Assembly (NCBI GenBank): GCA_023055425.1
Contig: JALGPY010000001.1
Span: forward strand, 114,433,057-114,497,056
DNA: 64,000 bases
Source of the DNA: Linanthus parryae
Lineage: Eukaryota > Streptophyta > Magnoliopsida > Ericales > Polemoniaceae
Reading direction: 5' to 3'
Both the position numbers and the translations under genes were made by a program. Positions 23,596 through 34,600 of the stretch are shown piece by piece. The notes below the pieces were generated by a model, which was given only the letters and a program-made list of their open reading frames with translations, was not told where the DNA came from and made no database searches. Every line of letters starts with the position of its first letter. The stretch's first letter is position 1.

Positions 23596-26500
23596 TCTTT
23601 ATAATAAAACAGCACGGTGTGGGTCCCATGCATATTTTGAAAAGACATTTTTAAAGAGACATTTTCAAAGAGACATTTTTAAGAGACATTTTAGACCGTT
23701 AGATTAGAATTACACAGTACATTTTTCACCATCGGATGACAACTTCACAAATCCCTCAATTAAGCCACGATTAACTCCCATGTTCATCCTCCTGAATTAG
23801 GGATTAGCACCTCCCACGGCGGTGTCAACGCAGCACTCCCACGGTTCATCCCGATATCTCTTCTTGCCGAAGCCGCTCTCGAGCCTACTGGGGCGTTCGC
23901 TACCAAGATGAGAATACTCATCGGCGACGACGAGTTTTCGATTTGCTGCCAATCTGAGAATACTCATCCGCGACGACGAGTGATTGGAGTTTTCGATCGA
24001 TTTCAATCAGGTTCTTCTTCGTCCAGGCACGTCTTCTTCATCTTCATCGATTTGAATTTTCATTCTCTTTGATTCTCCAGTGGGTTGCCATAAAAAATGC
24101 TTATTGATTGGGGATTTTGGAATAAGGTCTTGATTGGAGATTTTGGAATCGCCCACTTTTTGTGTAGCTGATTGCCGTGTCTAGCACCGATTTTGATTGG
24201 GGATTTTGATTGGCGTTCTCTTATCAATTGGTTAGGTCTTGATTGCCATATAGGCTTCTGCCCCATATGTTAATTGCCGTATAGGCTTCTGCCCCATATG
24301 TTAATGAATCATAATGAGGCAGCCTCATAAAAAAAGCTGATACCTATACCTGTAGACGCAACACTCTTTCAGAATCAGTTGTTTCGCCCGGTTGGATATA
24401 GGTACGTCTTCTTCGCCTCCTGATTTCTTTTCTACGTCTTCTTCATCTCCTAACGACACGAGTTCGATACAGGTTATGTTTATTGTTTCCGCAATCTCAT
24501 CAATTCAGCTCGAAATCACTATTTTTTCCATCCAGGTATGTCTCGGATTGGGATTTACTTCAGGTTGTTTCGCTCGATCTGGACTACTGGTATTTGGATT
24601 GGGGTTTACTTCAGGTTGGTTCGTTCGATCTTCGGTTATCAGGGTTATCTCTACTCAAGGTTTTCTTTACATCTCCATTCCCTTTATTGAAGCTGGATCA
24701 ATTTCTGCACTTCAGGTTTGGTGACCTCTTTTTGTTTGATGAATCAATTTCAGGGCCTGGAAGTAGTTACTAATCGAGTATCAAGTTGCTAATTGGTAAT
24801 ACTTTTCATAAGTAGTACTCTTCAAGTGAAGTAATTGTGGGTTGCCAGTTTCGTTTTCATTCAAATCAATAGGAAAAGGAGCTACCAGTTGATGGAAAGT
24901 TATCTACTGCTCTGAATTTCTTCTGTTATCAGGGTTATCTCTAATTAAGGTTGTCTTCTACTTCTCCATTACTACCTAATTCGTTTGGATTGAAGAGATT
25001 GTTGCTACTTAGGTTTTCTCGACTTCTCCATGAATAACTAATAGGTTTAATATGTTCCTGATTTTGATAAACAGGTTGTTGCCACCTGGTTTTCTTATAA
25101 TAAAAGATGTCTTGGTGGAGACGAGTTGATAGTCCCAAAACCATTATCATCTAAATTGCAGAGCACTAAATTTTTTTTAACTAACAGATCGGTCTTCCAA
25201 TGTCATGCTAAACGAGGGCTTAAGAAGCCCCCATGGGTGAGCTGCTAAAGCAAAGAGATTTACATTGCTTCCTATGTGATTAATAAGATGTTAAAATTAA
25301 AAAGTTGTATCTGTAGTAAGTCTAAGATTAAAGTAAACGGACTACAATTATGACGTGTTTGACAGAGGGATAATAGATTACGAGAACCTATGAAGCAAAA
25401 CTAGCAGATATGATATTTCCCTATTGCTTGGCTTTCTCATTACTGGCACCTACATCCTTCCTAGAATTACTCCAACAATCCTTTCCTCATACTGTAAATC
25501 TGTTGTAACTTTTTTGTTTTGTTTTGTTTTGTATTTTTTTTTTTTGTTTTGTTTTGTTTTTTTTTTTTTTTTTTCTATGCGTATTTGTTCCTAACTAACA
25601 TTTTGTTATGGTAGAACTGGAATCGAAAAGTGGATAAACTAGCAAAGCTCAATGCTACTCGATTACATGTATAATCATAGTGTGGGAAAGGTAAAATGTT
25701 TACTACCTATTTCAGTTTCGATAGTACTGGTTTTTCTATTCTATAACGTGAAATTGAGTTCAGAATAACAATTCCCACATCTTTCTCTTTTGGTTTTTCG
25801 GCTGCAAGTTTCCTTAATTTCTTCATGAGTTTCAAGAGAATTTTTTTATCTTTCTTTGGTTATGCGGACCTCAATACTAAGTTATACTTTGTTGCTTTTT
25901 TTTCCCAGTTACATAATTAAAGGAAAATCGACATAACTACTCTTATTCCTTTTGCCTGAGATTTTGGTACAGAGTCCGGCAAATCGACATATCTACTCTT
26001 ACCAGGTAAATATTAGCTCTGGCAGAATTTTATTTCAATGTGGGGAATATGTTTATGGCTAAAATTAATGCAGACGCTCTTACTTGGTTTGAAATTTGGT
26101 TACCATGGCTGTGATGCATATGGCATTTTACTTTAAACAAAAATCAATTCCTTAGGAGTCTAGACATTAGAGTAGCGTTGAGTGGTCCTTCACAACGGCC
26201 AATTGATGCACGGAGCTGAAGTTGATCCATTTAGTTTGGTCTGCAAGTCACACAAATATTTCCACCACCTAGCTATATAGCTATATCGAAATGGATTTCT
26301 TGATGGTATCGGATCATAGGTATTGTAGTTGAGGTAAAAAGATGTTGTATTGCTGGTAGAAATCTCTATGCAAGTTACCATGAGGTTCCTTTTGTTTAAA
26401 CAAAATTTCCTGGGTGACCCATTTCTCATGCTCTGACTTGGTACTTCAGAATGTTTTATTGTAAGTGGGGAACATATTGTGAATGATGGAAATCTGTAAT

Positions 26501-27508
26501 TTCTTCATCTGTTCCGGTAATGCCTTCAACCTCTATCTGTTTACTTGGCTGCATTGCCACAGTCTGTAACTTTTAGTTTTTTTTTCGTCAAATTTCTTAC
26601 CCCTTTTCTGTGGCTTATCTGGATTTTGGGGGTTGTGATATCCAGAAGCAGATGACACGTGAAGCTTTAGAGCTTCCTTTGACTCATCATGATCTATATA
26701 AGCAAATCTGTATTGAAGCTGCATGAGTTTGGTCAGACTTCTCATCCTATAGAGATTATGCAATTTTGTAGGATTGTTATGCATAGTTATTGTTTATTAA
26801 TGATTGATTCTAATCTATCTTTTTACTGGGGTTGGATGTAATTTTTGTTTCTTCATTCAACGCAATAAATGGATTGTTCCTAAATAGTGCACCGAATGTT
26901 TCACCCTGCTGAAATTACCTGTCTCTTATAATTTGGTTCATGTCGTCTTTGTTTTTTATTCACAAACATTGCAAGTTTGAAGCATCCCTGTTACTTAATG
27001 TTAGCCTTCAAGTCTCCGTTAGTAAAATTGAATACCTTTCGTTGAGTAACTCCCTCAATGTCTTCCTTAATGCCAATTTTGTTGCTTTATCTATAAATAC
27101 ATGATCAACACAATTGTTTAATCTTCCCCGTATTGAGAGTTGTTGGACAAGAAAGGTTCCATCAAATTGTCAACATGTTATCACCGGGTTGTGTATTATC
27201 ATTGTTTTTCCCTTTCGATTTTCAATTGTAATATACTCTACTGTTTTTTCATCCAACAAATAGAAACAGTTACTGGTGGACCAGTAAAATTGTTGAAAAC
27301 TGGAACTATCCCTACCTCTGGCAAGAATGTATAAAAGAGATAAACATAAGAAGTGAAGAAACTGAGAATAGTATAGTGAGTGAAAGATGTAAATGAAAGG
27401 AAATGTTACTTCGTGTAAGGTAGGGTTGTGTTTTATCATTGTTTTGCCCTTTAGTGGAATTTGCTTATTTTTCTTTTCATCGTGCCTTTAGGCACGGGCA
27501 ATACCTAG
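23596..27508 (+). mobile_element. Non-autonomous Helitron, 3.9 kb
   Basis: The 5' end is TCTTTATAATAAAACAGC after an A, and the 3' end is CTAG followed by T, with the subterminal hairpin CGTGCCTTTAGGCACG at 27481-27496, eight bases before CTAG. No target duplication is present, as expected for A|T insertion. The empty site is visible in unit B near 50875. No Rep/helicase or RPA-like ORF is found. The interior has local duplications (two copies of a TATAGGCTTCTGCCCCATAT word near 24245-24300, and paired TTTACTTCAGGTTG words near 24555-24620) and a GTTTT-rich tract at 25515-25575. Captured host exons are possible but not identified. Confidence 0.8.
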
Positions 27509-27578
27509 TATGATTTATATATTATACTTATATATGTTAGCAGTATCTATATGTAAGCATATTTTTGTATAAATAATA

Positions 27579-28717
27579 GGCAAAATTGCACCGGATGTAC
27601 TCATATTTTGCCAAAATCGCCAAGTGAGTACCCAAAATTTCAAATCGTGCACCACGGGTACCCAAATTTTCAAAATCGTGCACCAGAGGTACCCAACACT
27701 AACTGGCGTTAACTTTTCGTTAACTTTCCATCCAAATATGACGGAAAAGTATTAAAAGACTAATGTACCCATTATTTTCACCTCCATATTTTTTTTTAAA
27801 AAACAAATGCTACCAACGATTTTAAAAAAGTTAAAAATAATAAAATTTTAATTTAATAATTTCTTATATGTAAGATTATGCAATATATTTCATCAAAATT
27901 ATATATGTTTACATCATTTCAAGACATGAAATATGGTTTTATTAACATACATCCGTCTTCAAGTCTGTGGCTTTTTTTTTTTAAACAAAAATATCAAAAT
28001 TTCATAATCTCAAAATGAAAAATTAACAGGAGGGTACATGTGAAATTATCAAAGATACGTATATGCTATTGTTATATATATATATATAATATATATATGT
28101 ATGTATAGTGAAATTATGAAATTTTGAGATTGTTTTTCTTAACATGTATCAGTCAATCTTAAATTCTTGTAACTTTTTTTTAAAAAAATTTAAAAGAATA
28201 TCAAAATTTCATAATTTCACATGATTTTAATAAAAGAATAACATACAAGTATCTTTGATAATTTCACATGTACCCTTCCGTTAATTAACCATTTTGAGAT
28301 TATGAATTTTGATATTTAAAAAAAAAAAGTTAAAGACTTTAAGATTGACGGATATATGTTAATAAAAACATATTTCATATCCCGAAATGATGTAAAAATA
28401 TGTACTTTTGATGAGATATATTGTATTATCTTAGATATAACAAATTATTGAATTAAAATTTTATTATTATTAACTTTTTTTAGAATCGTTGGTAGCAGTT
28501 GTATTTTTTTTTTAAAAAGATGGAGGTGAAAATAATGGGTACAATAGTCTTTTAATACTTTTCCATCCAATTTGGAGAGAAAGTTAACGGCCGTTAGCGT
28601 TGGGTACCTCCGGTGCGGGATTTTAAAAATTTAGGTACCCGTGGTGCACTATTTGAAAATTTGGGTACCCACTTGCCATTTTTGGCAAAATATGAGTACC
28701 TCCGGTGCAATTTTTCC
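27579..28717. mobile_element. Fold-back MULE-type MITE, 1.14 kb
   Basis: The element is almost wholly palindromic, with arms of about 550 bp meeting in a TA-rich centre near 28080-28140. It starts GGCAAAATTGCACCGG, ends CCGGTGCAATTTTTCC, and is flanked by the 9-bp duplication TAAATAATA (27570-27578 and 28718-28726). The empty site is at about 50935 in unit B. It has no ORF of note. Confidence 0.8.
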
Positions 28718-28726
28718 TAAATAATA

Positions 28727-29290
28727 AAACATAATAAGGTATCCCCAAAAAAAAAACATAATAAGATATCCGGATCGGGCTTGAGCCGTAATTACATAAC
28801 CGAAGCCCAACCCATATGTTTTTCGGGCTTAAATTTCAAACCAATGCAGGGTCGAAATTTGTTGAGCCCAAACTCGTAAAGTGTCGGGCTTGGTTGGGCG
28901 AGTTGGTCTGCCTACTGGACCAATGCCTAGGGTATCCGCCCCCGACTACGACTGCAACTTCGGTGGGTTCAACTAAGCCTACTCAAGCCCATTTCGGGTT
29001 AAAATTGTCCATTTGGCACATTTTACTTATAAATTTGACGTGATCAAAAATTCCTAACCCAGTTTGTAAGTAAGACCATTTGTAAGTAAGATATTGAGCC
29101 CTTTCAACTCGTATCGTCATTGTTAATAGAATTGTTATGTTTTACTCTGAATTGTTTTTTTTTTTTTTTAATTTAACTTAATATTTGGTTGTCAGTTAAT
29201 AAATTGTGTTGAACGTGCTGTTCTTGGATCCATTGCAACAAAAGCAAAAACAAAATGTTTGGTACTTACTTGCGTGTCTTCCGTTGACTC
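28727..29290. other. Duplicated backbone, no gene seen
   Basis: This matches 50940-51560. It holds GGGCTTGAGCC and GGGCTTGG words common in plant intergenic repeats. The open stretch 28816-29043 (and 51030-51257) has no domain I can name, though it is similar in the two units. Confidence 0.45.
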
Positions 29291-29427
29291 AATATCTCTC
29301 TTTCTCATTTCCTTTTTTTACAAAACCCTATACGAAGCGGTATAAATAGTGACCTCCAACTATCAATCTTCTTCACTCCATCGATAACTAGTTCACTCTC
29401 ACTCCCACTCTCAGGTTCTCCAGTGAA

Positions 29428-29556
29428 ATGGTAGCCGAACCCAACAACAACAGTGTCTCCTTTCTTATCGACGAGTACAAAGAGTGCCATCACAGCAATG
29501 GCAACTCTGATGTAGTTGACGTGTGTACGTGGTGCTTTACACCACTCACATTTTGA
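29428..29556 (+). CDS. Short ORF family member, 42 residues
   Basis: The ORF begins MVAEPNNNSVSFLIDEYKEC and ends VCTWCFTPLTF. A TATA box (TATAAATA, 29341-29348) and the conserved leader ending GTTCTCCAGTGAA place the start. The same layout occurs at 30483-30611 and 51702. The core (PNNNxVSFLIDxYKEC) is shared by all members across the window. Function is unknown. It may be a first-exon relic of a longer gene that was multiplied. Confidence 0.4.
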   Translation: MVAEPNNNSVSFLIDEYKECHHSNGNSDVVDVCTWCFTPLTF

Positions 29557-29766
29557 CATTTATAATCATTGCAACAACAAAAAGATTGTCATTTCTGCAT
29601 GCCTTGTTTGTCATTTCTTCAATGCGTTTGATATCATCTCTCTCTCATTTCCTTTCCTACTAAACCTAAACGGAGAGGCTATTAATAGTGCCCTCCGAGT
29701 ATCAATCTTCTTCACTCCATTAGTTACTAGTTCACTCTCACTCTCACTCTCAGGTTCTCCACTTAA

Positions 29767-30087
29767 ATGGCAGCCGATCCTAAGAATAACGACGTCTCCT
29801 TTCTTATCGACGATTATAAGGAGTGCCATCAAAACTACGGTAACCCTGAGGCGGTTGACAGTTATCATGGATTCTTTAGGAAAAACTACGTTGACGGAGT
29901 TGTGGTATGCGAACCCTGGCAGAGTTCCCATGTCAGAACTCCGTCGCCGGTGGTTTTCTCTAAGGAATCCATGAAAACCATCAACCACCTCAGGGTTGCC
30001 ATAGTTTTGATGGCACTCTTTGTAATCTTCGATAAGAAAGGAGACTCCATTATTGTAGGATACGTTGCCATTTCAGTGGAGAACTAG
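29767..30087 (+). CDS. Short ORF family member reading through an inverted repeat
   Basis: The first half is the family peptide (MAADPKNNDVSFLIDDYKEC ... GNPEAVDSYHGFFRKN). The second half is the translated antisense of an inverted neighbour copy (29886-30071 minus), giving the hydrophobic text LRVAIVLMALFVIFDKKGD. A TATA-like TATTAATA is at 29680-29687. The whole 106-residue frame is probably an accident of the palindrome. The arms imply a hairpin transcript. Confidence 0.35.
   Translation: MAADPKNNDVSFLIDDYKECHQNYGNPEAVDSYHGFFRKNYVDGVVVCEPWQSSHVRTPSPVVFSKESMKTINHLRVAIVLMALFVIFDKKGDSIIVGYVAISVEN
29886..30071 (-). pseudogene. Inverted partner of the short ORF family pair
   Basis: It starts at the conserved family position (ATG at 30071) but is frameshifted, so the usual core appears in another frame (LSKITKSAIKTMATLRWL). 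Its leader and TATA box lie to the right, facing the centre of the pair. It forms the right arm of the inverted repeat at 29680-30170. Confidence 0.5.
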
Positions 30088-30482
30088 AGAGTGAGAGTGA
30101 GAGTGAACTAGTTATTGATGGAGTGAAGAATATTGATACTCTGAGGGCACTATTTATAGCCACTCCGTCTGGGGTTTTGTACGAAAGGAAATGAGAGAGA
30201 GATGATATCAAATACATTGAAGAAATGTTGTAGTTTTTATTTTTTGACTTAATATTTGGTTGTCGGTTTATGAATTGTGTTGAACGTGCTGTTGTTCGAT
30301 CAATTACGACAAAAGCAAAAAGAAAATGTTTTGTAATTACTTGCGTGACCTCCTACGTGTTGATTCAATCTATCTCTTTCTGATTTCCGTTTTTTACAAA
30401 ACCCTATACGAAGCGAGTATAAATAGTGACCACCAACTATCAATCTTCTTCACTCCCTCTCACTCTTAGGTTCTCCACTGAA

Positions 30483-30611
30483 ATGGCAGCCGAAACCAAC
30501 AACGACGGCGTCTCCTTTCTCATCGACGAGTACAAAGAGTTCCATCACAACAATGGCAACCCTGAGGTAGTTGACATTTGTACATGGTGCTTTACACCAC
30601 TCACATTTTGA
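30483..30611 (+). CDS. Short ORF family member, 42 residues
   Basis: It encodes MAAETNNDGVSFLIDEYKEF ... GNPEVVDICTWCFTPLTF. The TATA box TATAAATA is at 30418-30425, about 60 bases before the ATG, with the TCTTCTTCACTCC leader between. It is nearly the same as 29428-29556, so the two are tandem direct copies inside unit A. Confidence 0.4.
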   Translation: MAAETNNDGVSFLIDEYKEFHHNNGNPEVVDICTWCFTPLTF

Positions 30612-30730
30612 CATTTATATTCATTGCAACAACTAAAGTTGTCATTTTTGCATGTGTAGTATGTCATTTCTTCAATGTGTTTGATATCATCTCTCTCATT
30701 TCCTTTCCTACTAAACCTAGACGGGGAGGC

Positions 30731-31008
30731 TATAAATAGTTCCCTCCGAGTATCAATCTTCTTCACTCCATTAATAAATAATTCACTCTCACTATCACTC
30801 TCAGGTTCTCCACTGAAATAGCAATCGATCCTAATAATAATGATGTTACCTTTCTTATCGACAATTACAAAGAGTGCCATCACAACTATGGCAACCCTGA
30901 GGCAGTTGAGGATTGTCATGGATTCTTTAGGAAAAACCCCGACCACAGAGTTCTGGTATGCGAACCCTGGGCAGGGTTCCCATGTCAGAACTCTGTCGTC
31001 GGGGTTTT
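30731..31008 (+). pseudogene. Short ORF family copy cut by the TR-GAG element
   Basis: The TATA box (30731-30738) and leader are present, but the ATG has become ATA (about 30820). The family text continues to the palindrome centre (GAACCCTGGGCAGGGTTC near 30961). The right arm resumes at 39122 on the other side of the retrotransposon and is truncated at about 39182. Confidence 0.6.
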
Positions 31009-34000
31009 TGTAATACCCCGTCTAAAACTGAAGGGTAAAATAGTAATTTGGGGAGCTAAATAAAAATTTTGTTGCGAAAAATAAAATTAGAGTAATTTAT
31101 CGTGTTTTTCTAGTATAAGATTTTTGAGAACGCTAAGTTAAGATTCGTAGAATAAACACGCCAGTATTTTTTTTAGTTTAGGTATGACCGCGTGTACGAC
31201 CACCGCAAACTTGTTTGTGTGTGTGCCACACCCAATCATTCAAGTAACTATTACATAAGCTACACACAATAATTTCTAAAGCTCTATATTTTATTTGAGA
31301 TATTTTCCACAGAAGAGTTGTTTCCTTCTCAACTTCTTCTTCTTCTCTTTTTCTTCCACGACACCAACACTTTCACCACCACCGCCACCGCTCCACCGTT
31401 CTCATCATCATCACCTCTCTATAAATATCACCTCTTCCTCCTCCCCCTCACAACACAGTCACCACAACAATCATCATCATCTCCATCTTCATCAAGCCAT
31501 CACCACCGCAACCACCACTTCCACCTTCGGCCACCACCACCAAAACACCATCGTCCTCCTTTCTCTCAACTCACTGCTTTCTCTCTCTCTCTGACCCATA
31601 CTAAAACAGAGCAAGAGATAGCAGCGGAAGCAGTTGGCAAAACCCAACCACCAACCACCGCCGCTGCCGCCAACGGGAAAGAGGCCAAGAGCCACCCCCT
31701 GTTCCTTCTCTTTCCCCTTCTGTCACGAACTCACTTCCTCTCTCTCCCTCCATCTCACTCTGTTTCTCTGCCCCCGGAACAGAGCAAGAAGCAGCAGCGG
31801 AAACAGAGCCGCTGCCGCCGCCGTTGCCTTCGGGAAGACAACCCGAACCACCACCAACTCCACTTTGCTTCACCTTTTTCTTCCCTCTCTCTTTCCAACC
31901 CTGTTTCAACCCCATAAGCAGCAGTAGAAGGAGAAACAGAGGTCAAAACCAGCAGCAACAGTAGGTGGAGAAAATCCGGCGAACTCCATTTTTTCCGGCC
32001 AACTCTTCGGCCAACTCAATCCAACGCCACCCATATCCTTCCCTCGGTCTCCCTAGCCTATATAGGGTCCGACCAAGCTATTGGAACCCTCAGCCGACGC
32101 CAGAACCAACTGAAACAGCTCCGGTCGAGCTCACCTCCGGCGACCCGTTTTGGCGACTTGACCCGACTCGATTCTCGACCGTTTCTCGCGATTCTTGGGT
32201 TGGGTAAGCTCTAAATCTCGTCGTGAGTTGATTTCAGTAGTCAAATTCGCGTTTTGCATGCTTCAATTCGCGTTTTGATTGATGAACTTGATTATTCATG
32301 TTTAGGGGGAGCTAAGTGTATTTTAAAGAAGATGTTTTCAAAAGCTTAGGGGTTGTGGGTGTTCTTTAATGAATCTGTTGGGGGAGTAGTTGTTGTTTAT
32401 AGATTCCGAAATAGCTTTTAATTGGATTATTAGTTTAGTAATGCTATATTAATATTTGTTTCAAATAAATTTAATAAAAATTGATGCTTTGTAATAAAAA
32501 TATAATTATGGCAAAATAAATTATTTTCTTAGAAATAAAAGTATGTTTTAATAATATAAAATGAGTTGATTAATTTAGTAGTAAGAATATGATGTGAGTA
32601 AATCATAATTTTTATTGAAAAATATATCATTTTAAATACTAACGTCACTTTAAATAGTGATTTCCGAGTATTTGCTCAATAAACTCTCCTTAGCAAGAAG
32701 CCTATTTGAGATAGTAAAATAATTTGCAATATCACTATAGTTTTATTATCCAATGAGCTTGAATTATTTATTTAATTATTTATTAATAAAGTATATTATT
32801 TTGATATTGTTTTCTAGCTAAAATAACTTTTATAGAGAAGATAATGCTATTTCCTTAATATTGCTAGTAATTATAATTTGTTTATTCTGGAAAAGTATTT
32901 ATCAATATTGATTTAATAATAATCAAATTATTTCAAAATGCTTCTTTATATAAGTATATAACATATACACGAGCTTTATAAAGGAATCGTAAGAGTTGTA
33001 ATTAGAAATCGATCTAGTCAAGCATGTTTATAGGACTGGTGTATTCGTTTATTCAGAAATGACACAATTGTGACTAGAGATTTGTAAATTGTAGGAGACA
33101 GATACGTGGACGTAGGATTCGTTGAACATCCGTTGTACGATTGCTGAGTTGACTTCAGGTGAGTTATATGCTTAGCCTAGCACGCCTAGCTTCTTTCGTG
33201 TCGGTATATGATTTTAATACTGTCTCAAAATATATTTGTGAGTTACATGCCTAGCCTGGCTTCATTCGTAACATTATATGATTTTAAAACTTGCCTCAAA
33301 ACGTGTTTTGTGCCCACATGCTTTACTTGAGTTTTTTTCAAAATGATTCTTTGAAATTGTCACGCAATAATAATACGATCGTAACGCAAAGTGGAAATAT
33401 TCGCTTGTACCGGAACCAGTTATGTTACTTCTATAAGGTTTCGATCCCTTGGACTCATGTCCTAAAATGCGGGACTTCGTGTGCCCCTAAGGTTTCGATC
33501 CCTTGGACTCATGTCCTAAAATGCGGGACTTCGTGTGCCCCTAAGGTTTCGATCCCTTGGACTCGTGTCCTAAAATGCGGGACTTCGTGTGCCCCTAAGG
33601 TTTAGATCCATTGGGTTTTATTCCCTAAAATGCGGGACTCCGTGTGCCCCTAAGATCACTGGTCTACCCTGGTTACAGCGAAATGATAAAAATTGATCTC
33701 TTTGCTCCTGTTTTTTGGAAACGTGCAACGAATCAGAATTTCGACAAATGGATTTGTTTCTGGAATGTTCATAAATGATTATTTCTGCTGCAAACTCTGA
33801 TAATGTTTTACTCGTACTCTGATACTGTTTTACTAAACTCTTGAATTATCAACTATTTCATCTTCCTTGTTTTACACGCTAAGGTGTATCTCACTCAGCA
33901 TTTCAAGCTGATTTTGGAAACTGCGGTTCTTGTTTTTCTTCCCACCGCAGGCCTAGGAGCTGGATTGTAAGATAGAAGGGGCGCGAGACTCATCTAGAGT

Positions 34001-34209
34001 ATGGACGTCATCAGTAGACTTTCTAATAAACGTTTGATAAGTTTTGTGAAATTGACTTGTGTAGTAGTAGCACCTCTTGTGTAATATACTAAGTTTGCTG
34101 TTTAATAATATGAATAAATGTTGTGAAATGTATTGCTTTTGATCTCCGCCGCTTCTATTAAGCATCGCCCTCCCGGTCTTGTCCCGAGCCGGATAAGGGG
34201 GTTGTTGCA
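31009..34209 (+). repeat. 5' LTR of the TR-GAG element, 3201 bp
   Basis: It runs from TGTAATACC to TTGTTGCA. A TATA box (TATAAATA, 31420-31427) sits in a CT/CA-rich region that gives long but compositionally biased open frames (31318-31917). A four-unit 54-bp tandem repeat lies at 33437-33652. An AATAAA-type signal near 34112 fits LTR polyadenylation. Confidence 0.9.
33437..33652 (+). repeat. 54-bp tandem repeat in LTR, four units
   Basis: The unit starts GGTTTCGATCCCTTGG and ends GTGTGCCCCTAA. Three units are nearly identical and the fourth is diverged. Because 54 is a multiple of three, the frame stays open and encodes an 18-residue repeat (VSIPWTHVLKCGTSCAP core). The 3' LTR has the same four units at 38349-38564. 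Confidence 0.9.
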
Positions 34210-34211
34210 GG

Positions 34212-34223
34212 TGGTATCAGAGC
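34212..34223 (+). other. Primer-binding site, initiator tRNA-Met type
   Basis: TGGTATCAGAGC begins two bases after the 5' LTR. It is complementary to the 3' end of initiator tRNA-Met, the usual primer for plant LTR retrotransposons. Confidence 0.9.
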
Positions 34224-34600
34224 AGTTCTTTCCAACAAGGGAAATAAAACTTGTAGGGTAATCCGAAATGAACTTAGGGCAAGATAAAATACTGAAAAGC
34301 CGGGTATTTGGGGAGTTCTTGGTCACTTCCTCTTGCTTGACAAGTTGCTACGTGTTATTTGACTTTAAGTTGTTTCGTGTTGAGACCCTAATACCAATAC
34401 GGTATATGGTTATGAAACCGTATCTCTAGTATTCTTTATGTGTGTGTTCTTCTGTGCATCTGGTTCAGATATTGTGTGATTAGTTGGTACGGAATACTTA
34501 TTAGTTGTGACCTGCTATTTGGGGAAGTACGTGTGTTGCGGTAAGGAATCGTTTGGGGTACGTCATCACTAGGAGTATCGTTACCTCTCGAAACTAAGAA

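Noticed and set aside
31318..31917. Long open frames of up to 199 residues in both TR-GAG LTRs
   Set aside because: They overlap in several frames and both strands, are rich in Pro, Ser, His and Thr from CT/CA/CAC composition, and lie in the LTR leader just after the TATA box. Identity between the two LTRs is expected and is not evidence of coding.
33291..33605. Repeat protein encoded by the 54-bp tandem repeats
   Set aside because: The frame stays open only because the unit length is a multiple of three. There is no promoter or start context and it lies in an LTR.
33437..33652. CRISPR-like direct repeats
   Set aside because: The units are contiguous with no spacers, and the host is a plant.
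34212..34223. tRNA gene at the LTR edge
   Set aside because: It is the 12-base primer-binding site; no tRNA body follows.
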